Below are positions 39,758-50,599 of a stretch of DNA of 64,000 nucleotides, one piece after another. The position numbers were made by a program, and so were the translations under genes. The notes below the pieces were generated by a model, which did not search any database, was not told the DNA's origin, and saw nothing but the letters and a program-made list of their open reading frames with translations. Position 1 is the first letter of the stretch; each line of letters begins with the position of its first letter. The stretch lies in NCBI GenBank assembly GCA_011109175.1, contig RDEW01000020.1:62001-126000 (forward strand). The letters run 5' to 3'. This DNA comes from Dicyema japonicum (taxonomy: Eukaryota; Dicyemida; Rhombozoa; Dicyemidae).

Positions 39758-40671
39758 CTACAATAACTTACTGAAAGAAACATTTCTTTTCGCACAAAAA
39801 TGGAAGGTACTCATTGCATGACACCATATCCCATTGTTGATTTTCGCTAAAAACTGCACATTTTTTCGAACTATCAAATTTGTAGTCGCTGTGATAATTT
39901 TTATATTTCTATTAAATTTAAAATTTACTTGAAGTTCATTATTTGAATTGTACAATGATTTCCCTGAATTAATCAAATTTCTGGCGCCAATATAAAAATT
40001 TTTAACTCCCTGAAAACGATCACCTATAAATTTATTTTCCTTTTCTGAGTTGATTGTAACCAATCCTCCACCATACTTTACACAAAAATCTTCAGCATCG
40101 GAGTAATCAATTCTCCGGTTTTTGAAAAATTTGTAGCACTTTTTAGATTCCTTTGAGCAGTTTCATTCCCTTTAAGATGAAATAAACATAAAACTTGGTG
40201 TTTCACATAAAAATGCCATTTTTGTGGAGCAATCATTGTCGTTCCACTCTCCACCAGTATGATAAAAGTGAACACAATGCTCATTCCACCATTGCGACTA
40301 GGTTCATCACTCCCCCAGTAGAAATATTTCTAAATTATATTAAATATTGTACTTGCTCCTGATTGTGGCTGTTTACATAATGTCCTGATTTTATTCTGTC
40401 GTTTACTCCAATATAAATGTATTTCTTGTATGGACGATAGAAATAGTCTCATAAAATAAAAAAAAAATCACCAATTAAAAATTTATTTAATGCTCCATTA
40501 TTGATGACAGCCAATGTACCCCCAATGTCCTTACAATAGTTCTCAGCATCTAAATAATCCAGTTTTTCTTTAACAAGAGTATAGCACTTATCATTATAAC
40601 AAATTTCATCCCTGAAATATTTTATTTAATTTACTTGAATTTATCAAATTTACCAATAATATTAGAAACAT
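39758..40671 (-). CDS. Secreted protein with two C-type lectin domains
   Basis: The minus-strand ATG at 40671 starts a short signal-like sequence (MFLILLVNLINS). After a 23-nt intron the first C-type lectin domain follows: CYTLVKEKLDYLDAENYCKD, GGTLAVINNGALNKFL, YIYIGVND, FYWGSDEPSRNGG, NEHCVHFYHTGGEWNDNDC and TKMAFLCE. The EPS and WND motifs correspond to the Ca2+/sugar-binding EPN and WND motifs of the family. The second domain runs CYKFFKNRRIDYSDAEDFCV, GGGLVTINSEKENKFIGD, FYIGARNL and ends GIWCHAMSTFHFCAKR, without a WND motif. One single-base loss near 40290 must be allowed inside the first domain. The protein is likely secreted and may bind glycans through the first domain only. Stop at 39758. 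Confidence 0.78.
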
Positions 40672-40780
40672 TTTATTTTATTATTTTTTTTGATTTTTAT
40701 AATGTTTTTGTAACCAGCTTGTTTGTTTTATAGATTATTCAAACATATGCCAAATTATTATGTTGTGTTGCAATTACCCT

Positions 40781-41506
40781 AAGTACGACCTTGCTCAAAT
40801 TAGAGGTTTCCCCAAAACAGAGGTTTTCCATATAGTTCGATAGATAGACAAAATGAACATTTTTTAAAGTAATCAGTTATTTTCTTTATATATTTATATA
40901 TATTTTAATTCTTACCATCACTTTCTTTCTGAATTACAAAAATCATGAAGATAGTCATGAATCAAATTAAAAATGTTTGCCTCTAAGTTTTCCATCAACT
41001 TAAGTTTTTCGATATTGATGGTTCAGAGTCTATGTTACCACTTGCCGCAAATTTAATTTGGATAGAGGTCCCATAAACAATCTCAGGTCGTCTTGAAAAC
41101 ATAAGAATTCGATTAGACAGATTAAACAGTTATCTTTGAAATTTTTAATGATTCCAGCATCCAATGGTTGAAGAAATGCCGTCGTATTTTTTGGCAAACT
41201 AAACGTTGATATTTTGTGGCAGCGTTATCCAATAATATTAAGATTTTTTTTTGAAAAATAATTTTTTCATTAATTTTTTGAAGCCAGGATGCAAAAATGT
41301 CTCCTGTCATCCACGCATTTTTGGACAGAGTATAAATTTCCATAAATTTCAGAAAAAATATAATAAAAAATTAATGCCACAAATAGAAGTGCTAAATTTA
41401 ATTGATTTGTCATACTTTTGGTAGAAAATTTATAGAGCGCCCCAAAAACGGAGTTTTAATACAAGTGCCTCACCTCGGAGGTGCAGCCCAAATAGAGGTC
41501 AGACTG
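40781..41506 (-). mobile_element. Pogo/Tigger-like DNA transposon, decayed
   Basis: The minus strand near 41120-41343 encodes NAWMTGDIFASWLQKINEK and KKILILLDNAATKYQ, then, after a frameshift, LPKNTTAFLQPLDAGIIKNF, all from the DDE_1 transposase. The right end reads CAGTCTGACCTC (minus strand, followed by TA), and the left end near 40781 is a degraded version of it. The terminal sequence differs from the element at 28805, so this is a second pogo family. The right-end sequence recurs at 51925. Confidence 0.75.
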
Positions 41507-41508
41507 TA

Positions 41509-42503
41509 TTACAGGTTAATATACAAAAAGTCGAAATTGTAACTTTTGCATTAGCGTAATATGAGATTCTGGAAATCAAGGGAATACAAAGGAGGTCCTT
41601 ATGTTATGAGAGGTCGAACATTAAAATTTCATATTAATGTTAAAAATAAACTTTTAAAGATCACGGATAGGTCAGAGACCACTATTGAAGGTCCTCAAGT
41701 CATAAGAAGTCGAAATTTTATTTTCCCAAAACAAGCTAATCCTGGAAAAATTATACTCATGTGCTTGAGATGACCTTTACAAGGTCAATTAATTTAATTT
41801 ATAGAAAAAAATTAAGCCAGACAATAGTTGTCAAAAAGACAGTGATCATTGCGCGAACGATGGCAATTCCAAAAAGTTAATGAAACCAACGACGTTCCCA
41901 AGGATCTTCCAGTCTCGACGAGATTGTGGTTCCAATCTCTCAAAGAACACCTCTGGTGACAGGCCCCGCTACATCTAAAGTCTCAAACGCAATTATGACG
42001 AAGCAGAAACGGTCCCAGCAGAATATTTATCCAACTTCCTCCGTTCTACAGACTGAATCTGTATTGGGCATCATATATTCGTTCAGGAAAAAGTATCAAC
42101 ACACACTTAATTGACATTTGACAAAGTTATTATTATTATTACCCCCAGGATCACTGGGTCAAAGAGAAAGAAATAAAAGTTCTCATCTAACTAAGTGATC
42201 CCAGACCGACAAAGGTGAGGACGAGTCCGGCGGAGTCGAGAATCCTGAACAGCTCTTCTCATTGGACATGGCATCGGCTCAAAATTTCTGTATGATTGTA
42301 GATAATTCGATAGTATTTGGAATTTGGAATAGAGGAATAATGGATAATGGAATAATGGAATAGAGGACAAAGTTATTAAATAAAGCTTTGTATAAAATTA
42401 TAATATTTGAATTTAAAATTAAAAAAATTAATTGAATTTTAAATTAAAATTATTTATCATATATACATAAAAAATCAAATTTAAGGAAAAATTTTAAATT
42501 TAA
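41509..42503. other. No gene recognised; AT-rich repeats
   Basis: The first part (41560-41720) resembles the repeat at 36740-36890. A LINE 3'-end-like block ('tattattacccccaggatcactgg' ... 'taactaagtgatccc') lies near 42130-42210 on the minus strand. The rest is AT-rich up to the ORC5 start. Confidence 0.4.
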
Positions 42504-43801
42504 ATGTTCATCTCCTCATGTAGACCGAGACTCTAACAAATCTCCGCAATATTCTCTAGCCAGTTCGTAAAAATTTAATCCTGTAGAAAAGAGGACCAAT
42601 CTTCGACTCAATACACGTTTTTGGTCCTCAAGGCTGTGGAAAGTCGTCCTTTCTAGCCTACATTCTCACATAACCACATCACATCTTCTTGGACTCCTCT
42701 TAGTGCTATAACGACTGCGTCTTATGGAGTTACACATGTTCCAAACTCAATTCATTGGTGATTCTGTTACGGATTTCATCAATTCCGTTAACGGAATTAA
42801 TCCCCCTCCTATTTTGGTTGACTTCTTCCTCATTCCGGGTCCTCGACTCAGCTGAGAAGTTGCCCACTCACATTTTGAACGTGTTTTTAAAAATCAGGAG
42901 CATTTCATCAGCCACTGTGGTCTTCGTCAGTCATGCCATGTGGGCTGACCTCACGAACGGATCTTCGACGGTTCTGAGTTTCTACGTCCCCAATATTCTC
43001 TCAGTTTTGCTTGAGATCATATGTAGACGATATATCAGCCATTCTAGCAGCCCATGTAGCCAAAGAGAGGTCCCCGATGGTAGATCTGTTCGTAGATCTT
43101 GTTGTGAGGACCGTGGTGGACAAATGGACCCGTAATTTGAACCACGTGGTTCCATGTGTACATGTAATACTCAAATTTAGGCCAAAATGCTTTATGAAAA
43201 GTGCGTCCGGCCAAACGAGGACAGGATCAGCCTGAATCCCCAATCTTTGTGGAAATTTCTCGAATCAGAGCTCACTAACCTACCCCGGTGGCTATTTCTG
43301 AGGTATGTCGACTTATATAATCGAAAGATCGTCTTCTACTGAGTCCCATGTGGACTTGCCGTACAATCTAAAACTCGTGCTCATCTGTGCATTCATAGCC
43401 TCGTATAATCCGGCTTCTTCTGACTGCAAGTACTTCACAAAGGCGGGAACCAAGAAGAAAAAATCGCGGAAGGAGACCGAATATGTATGATTATTTTGAG
43501 GGAACTTAGAGGCCACAATGCGGCGGACCTCGGACGTTTGAGTTGGATCGGATCTCTGCGATTCACCACGTGTTACGGAGCTACGTGGGTCTTGAGTGTC
43601 GTTATGACTTGAATATTTACGTATTTTGCAGTTTTATGCATGTAGTTAGCCATGCTGGTCTCCTTGAGGATGCTGACTATGACTGGGGGGTTGGATTCCC
43701 CTAGATTTAGATGCTTGGTGTCTCATGAATGGGTTAAACAAGTGGCCCACTCAATAGATTTTAATCTTGGAGTCTATACATTTGATTTTAATATTCATTG
43801 A
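42504..43801 (+). CDS. ORC5: Origin recognition complex subunit 5
   Basis: Spliced plus-strand exons match ORC5, an AAA+ subunit of the complex that marks replication origins. A Walker A motif is visible (HVFGPQGCGKSS, about 42620-42650), then a Walker B-like ILVLDSAEKLP, FVSHAMWADLTNGSS, SLWKFLESELTNLP, and the C-terminal hallmark VDLPYNLKLVLICAFIASYN followed by PASSDCKYFT and TKKKKSRKE. Next come PRTFELDRISAIHHVLRSY and the end RCLVSHEWVKQVAHSIDFN-like. The stop is at 43799. Introns of 21-25 nt are placed at about 43021, 43162, 43299 and 43487. One junction near 42815 fits the protein exactly but ends in GG rather than AG. The first roughly 60 codons contain frame breaks, and the exact start (ATG 42504) is tentative. 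Confidence 0.85.
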
Positions 43802-43849
43802 TTTTTTGTTAAATACTTTAAATTTTTATTTAATTATTATATTTTCTGC

Positions 43850-44146
43850 TTGTTTCTACTGTTTTACAAAGAAGCATTTTCATCGGACCTATCTACGAAA
43901 GATTTTGATAGAGAAACCAATTGTAACGTAGACCATGTGGGGCTGTGTGAGACTCAAGAAAAAGGACTACCTCCTAGTCTGGTGTCACAGCCAGATTGCC
44001 GTGCAAATCTCCTTCCTTTAAATGCTATTATCGACCAAGTGGATTATAAAGAGAGTTGGAATGGACGTCTGAAGTTGTTCGAGCTGCTCAAGCAAGATTC
44101 GGAGAATTCCTCGTGGTGGCTGGCCGTTAATCACTCGGTCTTTTAA
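43850..44146 (+). CDS. Hypothetical ORF after ORC5
   Basis: A 98-codon frame contains LVSQPDCRANLLPLNAIIDQ and NGRLKLFELLKQDSENSSWW. I do not recognise it. It could be an exon of a small gene or the N-terminal part of the R2-like element that follows. A possible splice donor follows near 44139. Confidence 0.25.
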   Translation: MFLLFYKEAFSSDLSTKDFDRETNCNVDHVGLCETQEKGLPPSLVSQPDCRANLLPLNAIIDQVDYKESWNGRLKLFELLKQDSENSSWWLAVNHSVF

Positions 44147-44419
44147 TGAGAAGTTTGTTATGTCCAAATCGATTGCAAACTTGAAGAGTTTGGCCAAGTT
44201 AAAGTCGTCAAAATCCAAGTTTTGGGAATAATGCATACAGCACCGACATCTCTAATTTTAGAGTTTGTTCAAATGAACTTTGTGCCCAAATTAATCGAGT
44301 ATAATCCATGCCTCGTGTATTACGGAAGCCTACCAAAAAGTCCCCTTCCAACTTCTCAACAAAGAAATTCTCTCGGGGATTAACTCTTCAATATGGCAAT
44401 ATATCAATTCCTACCCTTC

Positions 44420-47080
44420 TGCTAATTTGAATGATATTACAGATATCATTTATGCTGGGCAGTTAACATATGATGCTCTCTCAATCTACGAGAAAAGAGC
44501 CAGTGGGTTGAGCGCATGCAAGGAAGACTTCTGAAGTTGAATAAACAGCTCAAGCAAATCTCGGTGCTTGTCGAACAGAAGGAAAATAAGAGGTTCGAAG
44601 ACGATACGTGGGATACACTGTGCCAATATGGATTTCGAAAGTTGAAGAAAGGTAAATTGGGAAAAATAGTTAGTTGCATTCAGGATAAAATAAAGATCGT
44701 GAGAGAAAAAACTCAGAGTACATGAATCCCGGAAAGAATTCAGGAAACAAAATTGTGTTTCGAACTCAATCGAAAGCTTTTTTACCAAAAGTTAAATGGA
44801 GAAACCAGGGATGCCATATTTTGTTTTAGTGAAAGTGAATGTCTAGCATTTTGGGAAAATATTTGGAAGGAGCATGATATCAAGGAGAACACATAAACGA
44901 TGAGTAGAAGAGTTACTGGAGTAAAAGACACATTTGTAGACTGCAGGAAAGAAGATATCCTTGAAATTAAATCCTGCCTAATTGGAAAGCCAGTGGTGTG
45001 ATGGGTGTACAACTCCCTTCTTAAAAGATTTATTTCAATCCATGATAAACTCTGTGAAGAGGTTGGCAAAATAAATGATTATTCCCCTGATGAGTGGTTT
45101 TACACAGGGATTACATATCTTATCCCGAAGGAAAAGAGATATATGTCAATCCCCAAAGACTTGAGGCCGATTACATTCATGACTAACTTATATAAGTTAG
45201 TGACAAAATGTGTTAACCATAAATTGTCAGACTATATTGAAGAATTCGATCTTGTGAGTGATAATCAACTGGGAACTAAAAGGATGTGTCAAGGCTAAAG
45301 AACAGGTAATACTTAAGCAGTGTAGAACTAAAAAGAATGGGAACAATTTGTCTTCGACATGGATAGATGTTAAGAAAGCATTCGATTCTGTAAATCATGA
45401 CTTTTTATACAAAGTCTTGGACAACTCTGGACTCCCATACTGGATCGTGAATTTCATTAAGAATTTGGCAACCAAATGGAAAATCAGACTCAACTTTAAT
45501 CAAAAAGAAATTGAGAAGTTGAATTGAAGCGAGGGATCTTGCAAGGCGATTCGTTGTCACCACAAATCTTTGTACTTCTGTTGGATCCTCTCAGCAGGAT
45601 TTTGAATGCAAAATACTTAAAGGTGACCATAGATTACCTGAAAATATTTTCCCACAAAAAGGATACAATGTTTATGACGAATGAAGTTAATATGTTCTTC
45701 GAAGCTGCTGGACTTGCACCAAATTCAGAAAAATCGGCTACTAATGTTTCTGGGTTGAGCTCCCAAGCCAAACTACTGGATGGAATAGAGGGATATCGAT
45801 ACCTTGGTGTGCTGAAGGACAAAAATAGGATCATTTTGAAAAAGTAATTTCTAAAGACGATTTTTGATGGAGATAAGAATAGAATTGACAACTTGGCAGT
45901 GACAAAATTAAATTCTGGGAACCTGTTCAAGGCCATGAATGAGCATGATTTATCTCTCCACAACTATACATCGGATTAATTGATATCGAACCAACTGAAA
46001 TTGAACTCATTGACGGGGATATACGAAAAATCCTTGTAAATCATAGGATTCACTTTAAACACGGAAACAGAGAACGACTTTATTTACCAAGAGATCAGCT
46101 CGGAAGGTCTAGTCTCCATTACACACAAAAGTAAACGCATGCTGCTCCAATTCCTATGGATGTTGGAAAGAAATCATGCTATTGTCTGAGGAAGGCAGGA
46201 ATTCTACAGACCATCAAATCAAAGAAAACTCATATGGTCACAATCATAGAATTCCTCAACCGAAAATATAAAATTCAATAACCCGATATTCTCAAAATGG
46301 ACACATTGAAAGAACTACAGAAAAATGTTTATTGGAACAAATACGTGCAAAACCATTGCATGGAATACTTTTCAACTGTTTGCATAGAAACAACTCACCC
46401 AAATCCGAAGGAATGTTGTGCCTCACTCAAGATCGTAGTTTATTCTTCGATTGTATTGGCTCTAATCGTGGTCACTGTAGCACTGCTAAAAATGTTGATC
46501 ATTTGGCTACAAGGTGTGGTCGAATGCTGAACAGTGACTATCTTCGCCGACACAACGAAGTAGTGGGATGTATTCATCTGCATCTATGTCGATGGGATAA
46601 AACACTCGAAGAAGCTCAAAGCACACACTCTGCAATTAATAGTCGCCAATGACAATGTTGAAATTCGTGTGGACACCACAATTAATACAAAGACAAATAT
46701 TGAGAGTAACAAGCATGGTATATTTGTTTCGATAAACTAAAGAACATAATTACACTTATTGAGATTGGAATCACTTCAAACACTAAAGCAAGTCGAAGTG
46801 GAAAAATTGCACAAATATGACCTGCTTGCAGGCGAATCGAGACTAATACGAATTGAGACTAATGCTAAGGTTAACATTGTGCCAATAGTGCTTACCTGGG
46901 ATGGAATTGTATCAAGGTTTTATAAACATCACCATGCTTCGCTTAATGTGGAGAGTCCTATAAGAGCGTACATCCAATCTCAAGTGATCAAGAAGACCTT
47001 GGAGAGCATACGAGTAGAACACAAATATGGACTTACTCTTGAAGAAGGATTTATGGACTTACCATTATAGAAGGACTAAC
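44420..47080 (+). mobile_element. R2-like LINE, nearly full coding region but broken
   Basis: In order on the plus strand: a Lys-rich N-terminal stretch (RLLKLNKQLKQISVLVEQKE), ITYLIPKEKRYMSIPKDLRP, PITFMTNLYKLVTKCVNHKL, STWIDVKKAFDSVNHDFLYK (motif A), KRGILQGDSLSPQIFVLLLD (motif B), TIDYLKIFSHKKD (motif C position), LLDGIEGYRYLGVLKDK, LYLPRDQLGRSS, CYCLRKAGILQTIK, VDHLATRCGRMLNSDYLRRH and a degraded endonuclease start. The motif C position has D-Y where the family has D-D, so the copy would be catalytically dead even without its frameshifts (about six). This is the same family as 3130-4310. Confidence 0.85.
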
Positions 47081-47551
47081 GAGCCAAATATGCAACTTTG
47101 GACAGGAACAAAATGGACAAACTGGGATAACAAATAATTTAGATGTTATTCAGGATGAGTCTGTGCTCTTGGTCGGGTTGGGCCATAAGAGAAGGAGAAT
47201 GTGCTAGGGATGATAACATAGAAGGAGCCCCTACATTAGTTAATTTAATTCTGACGTTAATATTATTATTATTATTTTTTAATTTAATTTAGTCGGTCCA
47301 TGGTTCAAAGCCATTCCTAATGGTGTTTCAGGTACCTTTCTGGATGATGAATGCGTCTATATTGGGATATCACTACGACTGGGATTAAAAGTCTGTTTGC
47401 CGCATCTGTGCCGATGCGGAGATCAAATCGATTGTTTTTGGCTACACCCTGCCACGCAGTCACTCTATATGACCATTTGCTCACTTTTTTCCGTAAGAAT
47501 GTTTGTATATATTTGAAGTCTCTAACGCTTTTAAGACATTCGTGCAATTAA
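47081..47551. other. No gene recognised
   Basis: Contains a (tta)n-type simple run near 47262-47290 that may be the tail of the preceding LINE. The 76-codon minus-strand frame at 47317-47547 is not recognised. Confidence 0.35.
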
Positions 47552-48100
47552 GTGACGTCATCACCTCAGCCAAAAAAGGACAGCTTTCGAAGAAAGACTC
47601 TCGCTACAGCTTCTCTGCATAAAGTTAAAAAGAACTGGATTCACGAAAGACGATCAAGTACATCATTCTGGCTAATGCTATACAATACCCTTGTTAAACC
47701 AGTCCTACTATATAATTCATCAACGTGGGCGATTTTTGAGGCTGAAGAACAGGGGATAGACTCATTTCATCGAAGACAGTTGAGTACACTGCTCGAGTTA
47801 AATTGGCCAAGGAAAATAAGCAAGAGAGCTTTATTATAATGTTTGCTCCACTGGTCCTTTGAGTTTCGAGATCACTGATTTGATATGGAGGCTCGTTGAA
47901 CATACTGAGATTGGAGATGGATACCCCAGCTAATATAGCGACGGAGGAGTAATTTGTTGACGTTTCTGTGGACGCCCGCGAATCACGTTCCCTAGGATAC
48001 CTGACTGATCTCAAGAATGAAAAAAGGAAATTGAAATATGGAGAACATCTGGATGACTTGAGAGAGGTTGACACGATCGCGGAAGTTGGGACACAAACGA
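47552..48100 (+). mobile_element. RTE-like LINE, 3' part of ORF2
   Basis: The plus strand encodes RRKTLATASLHKVKKNWIH, LMLYNTLVKPVLLYNSSTWA and SFHRRQLSTLLELNWPRKIS. This is the region after the RT thumb and is clearly related to the block RRKTLANAALHRLKNLWLK in the copy at 16230-17960. It is 5' truncated and frame-broken. Confidence 0.75.
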
Positions 48101-48104
48101 CACT

Positions 48105-48840
48105 TCGTTTATTTATTTAATTTATTAACCCCGAAATCACGAAAAAGAGGATAAAAGTTATCGTCTAATTAAGTGACTCCGGTGTCCATACCAGTCCTTT
48201 TCCTGCGATTAGTTTTAGAGTCCTGGATTAATCTTTACAGCGGGAAAGGTTTCTTCTCATATCTCGGGCAGGGGTCCATATATAGTTTGAAGTCCAGCAC
48301 GAGGGGATAGTCAGGGGACTTTACAATTTTGAGGAAGTTCCGGTAAGGTATTCCACGATTGGGAGGACGATTAGTGTTCTCGGTAGTAACGAGGTGGACG
48401 TCTTCTTCAACAACCTCAATAGTGTTCTGAGATATCGATTTTGTAAAAATTCCAGCTTGCTCTGTGGTGATAAAGGGGCAATCCATGCAGCACAGGGGTA
48501 CTCGATACCTGGTAGAACAAATTGTTTGTATAAAAGCTCTAACGATGGTCGGGAAGATATTGGAGTGTGAGTGAAAGACCTGAGAATTCCGATTTTCTTT
48601 TGGATCCTCACGGTTACTAGGTCCACTTGATTATAAAATGTGAGGAGGGGATTCAGGAAGACTTCAAGGATTGAAAGAATCTTCTTAAAGGGAAGCGGGG
48701 AGTCATATAATTTTATTCGTGGTGTTGCCATATATCGTTTCGTGCTGAAGTAAACGTCATTACATGTGACTTTCATTGTGATATATTCAGACGGTTCTTC
48801 AGGAACCAAAGACCCATCAGGTTTAGTAGATCTTGATAGT
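48105..48840 (-). mobile_element. Jockey-like LINE, 3' fragment
   Basis: A 162-codon minus-strand frame (48321-48809) has VTVRIQKKIGILRSFTHTPI, PSLELLYKQFVLPGIEYPCA and WIAPLSPQSKLEFLQNRYLR, the C-terminal region after the RT of APE-type LINEs. The 3' end near 48110-48190 carries the AT-rich tail and the 'taattaagtgactcc' block shared with the ends near 840 and 52870. The protein is more diverged than the other copies and may be a second subfamily. Confidence 0.7.
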
Positions 48841-48922
48841 AGATCGTTTATAAATTTGATAAATTTTTTTAATATTAAAATTTATTCAAATAAAATATTA
48901 AATTAATAAATTAACATAATAA

Positions 48923-49669
48923 ATGAACTATAAACCTGACAAAAATTTAGGTGTCATATATATTTATTAATAGCCATACGTCGCCTTTTAATTGAAGCAC
49001 ACGAGTTAAGTCAACCAACAGAGATGTACTACGCCCAGCCTTGTGAAGATAATCTGTTCGAGTGGCACTTTACTATTCGTGGCCCACAATACACAGACTT
49101 CCAAAGTGGAATCTATCATGGAAAATTATATTTTTCTCATGATTACCCGATTGAGCCTCCAGAGTTCAGTTTTTTTACTGTAATTTTATGACCCAATTTA
49201 GAAAAATGGACTTTATCGCCTCAATGAGAGGATAAAAATTTATCCATCTTCGCTCGAATATGACTTTTGGCAACCTGCTTGGTCAAGTTGATTTTTACAT
49301 GATATTCTAGTATCCACAGTGTTGTTAGGAATTATGTACTCTTTTACCAAGTATGACAAATATTGTTTTGAGATGATTGATTCTGATCGAAAAAAACTAG
49401 ACTACTGACTGCTCTATCACGATCATTTATGCTCATCATGTGGAGAGACTAGATTTCTTTTAACAGAAGATGAAAAGTATTCACGCCCTACAATATACAA
49501 GGAAGATTCCAATCAAATTTTGAAAGGATTATGCAGTAGTTACAAGGATATTTCATTAGATGCGAGAAGAGAAGAGACTGCTGACTCTGATGGGGGTAGT
49601 GAGGATGAGTTATCAGTTAGCTCATCTAAGAGGAGGAAGTTGACATCAAGTGATTCAGATAATAGCTGA
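48923..49669 (+). CDS. UBE2J-like ubiquitin-conjugating fold without active-site Cys
   Basis: From the ATG at 48923 (MNYKPDKNLAIRRLLIEAHE, after removal of a 23-nt intron) the protein closely follows UBE2J1/UBC6: YYAQPCEDNLFEWHFTIRGP, FQSGIYHGKLYF, DYPIEPPEF, FFTKNGLY and DFWQPAWSS. UBE2J enzymes normally load ubiquitin on a Cys in a 'KICLS' motif for ER-associated degradation. Here the aligned stretch reads ERIKIYPSS: there is no Cys, Lys taking its place, with no gap between the TKNG and WQPAWS anchors. Three introns (22-24 nt) are clean. An in-frame TGA at 49406 follows KKLDY, yet homologous text continues (LCSSCGETRFLL matching the CxxC region of UBE2J) to a TGA at 49667. No C-terminal membrane anchor is found. 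This may be an inactive E2 variant or a decaying paralogue. Confidence 0.8.
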
Positions 49670-50599
49670 ATAGTATTTAGATTATATACTTTGTTCTAAA
49701 TTATTATTAACTAACCCATAAAAAGCTAATACCAAGAAAGAAGGACTTTAACTATCTAAACCTCAGGAGGATCAAGATGTTACTGCTGTGGTCTTTCAAT
49801 GTACTTACAGCTTTTCTAAATCCATGACGATCCTCTTGCGTCAGAATTTGGAGTGGATATTTTTCTCAATTTAAGTGTTTTGATGCTTCTAACGCTAATT
49901 GATACAAGCGATCAGATTCGGAGCCGCAGAGAGTATGAAACTGAACCATCGCTCATGATTACCGCGTGATCAAGTAATGAAGGAGATAGTTGAGCAGAAA
50001 TTAGTTAAGGAAACCATTTTTTGCTCTTAAAGAATTAATTGCGTAGAGGTTCAAAATTGAAATTCCATAGCTCTGAGGGTAATTGAAATTCCATAGCTCA
50101 GAGGGGACATGCATATTCCACGGTCATATTAATGATCTGATTATATAAGACGTCTTGGTCCTAGAGTTTTGAATATTTTTTTATGTCTAGTTTTTGGGGA
50201 TCTTTAGCCAGAACTTTCTTCACATGTTGGGGAAAAGAGAGAGCAAGGGCCAAAGGTCACTCCAGTATTCACGGATGTCTATTCATGGGAATGATATCTC
50301 CATGAAGGTCGATTTGTTGTGTATACGTTTGTATCCGATCGATTGTAAAATTGGTATATGAAGATTTTTCCATCGACCGGGAGACTCGGTTCGAATGTGC
50401 CTCCGTGTTGGTAGTTGCAAGAGGGCAAATGAGGTTTAATTTTCAAAAGCATGAGTTTTTCCATGAACACGATAACGCGCACGTCAGGGATAACGGGTTG
50501 CAAGATGAAGGTGAGAGTTTTCATCGATCTTATTCCGTGAGTCGGCATGCAATAACAGATAACATTATTTTATTCAAAACCCCAACTAACTAAACAAGG
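49670..50599. other. No firm gene
   Basis: The 89-codon minus-strand frame at 50279-50548 (with VDGKIFIYQFYNRSD) is protein-like and lies just downstream, on the minus strand, of the LINE endonuclease fragment, so it may continue that ORF2. Otherwise nothing is recognised. The 5' part contains two copies of 'aaattgaaattccatagctc' near 50053 and 50081. Confidence 0.35.

Noticed and set aside
49406-49408. Selenocysteine at the TGA of the UBE2J-like gene
   Set aside because: No downstream stem-loop of SECIS type was evident and no selenoprotein aligns with Sec at this place.
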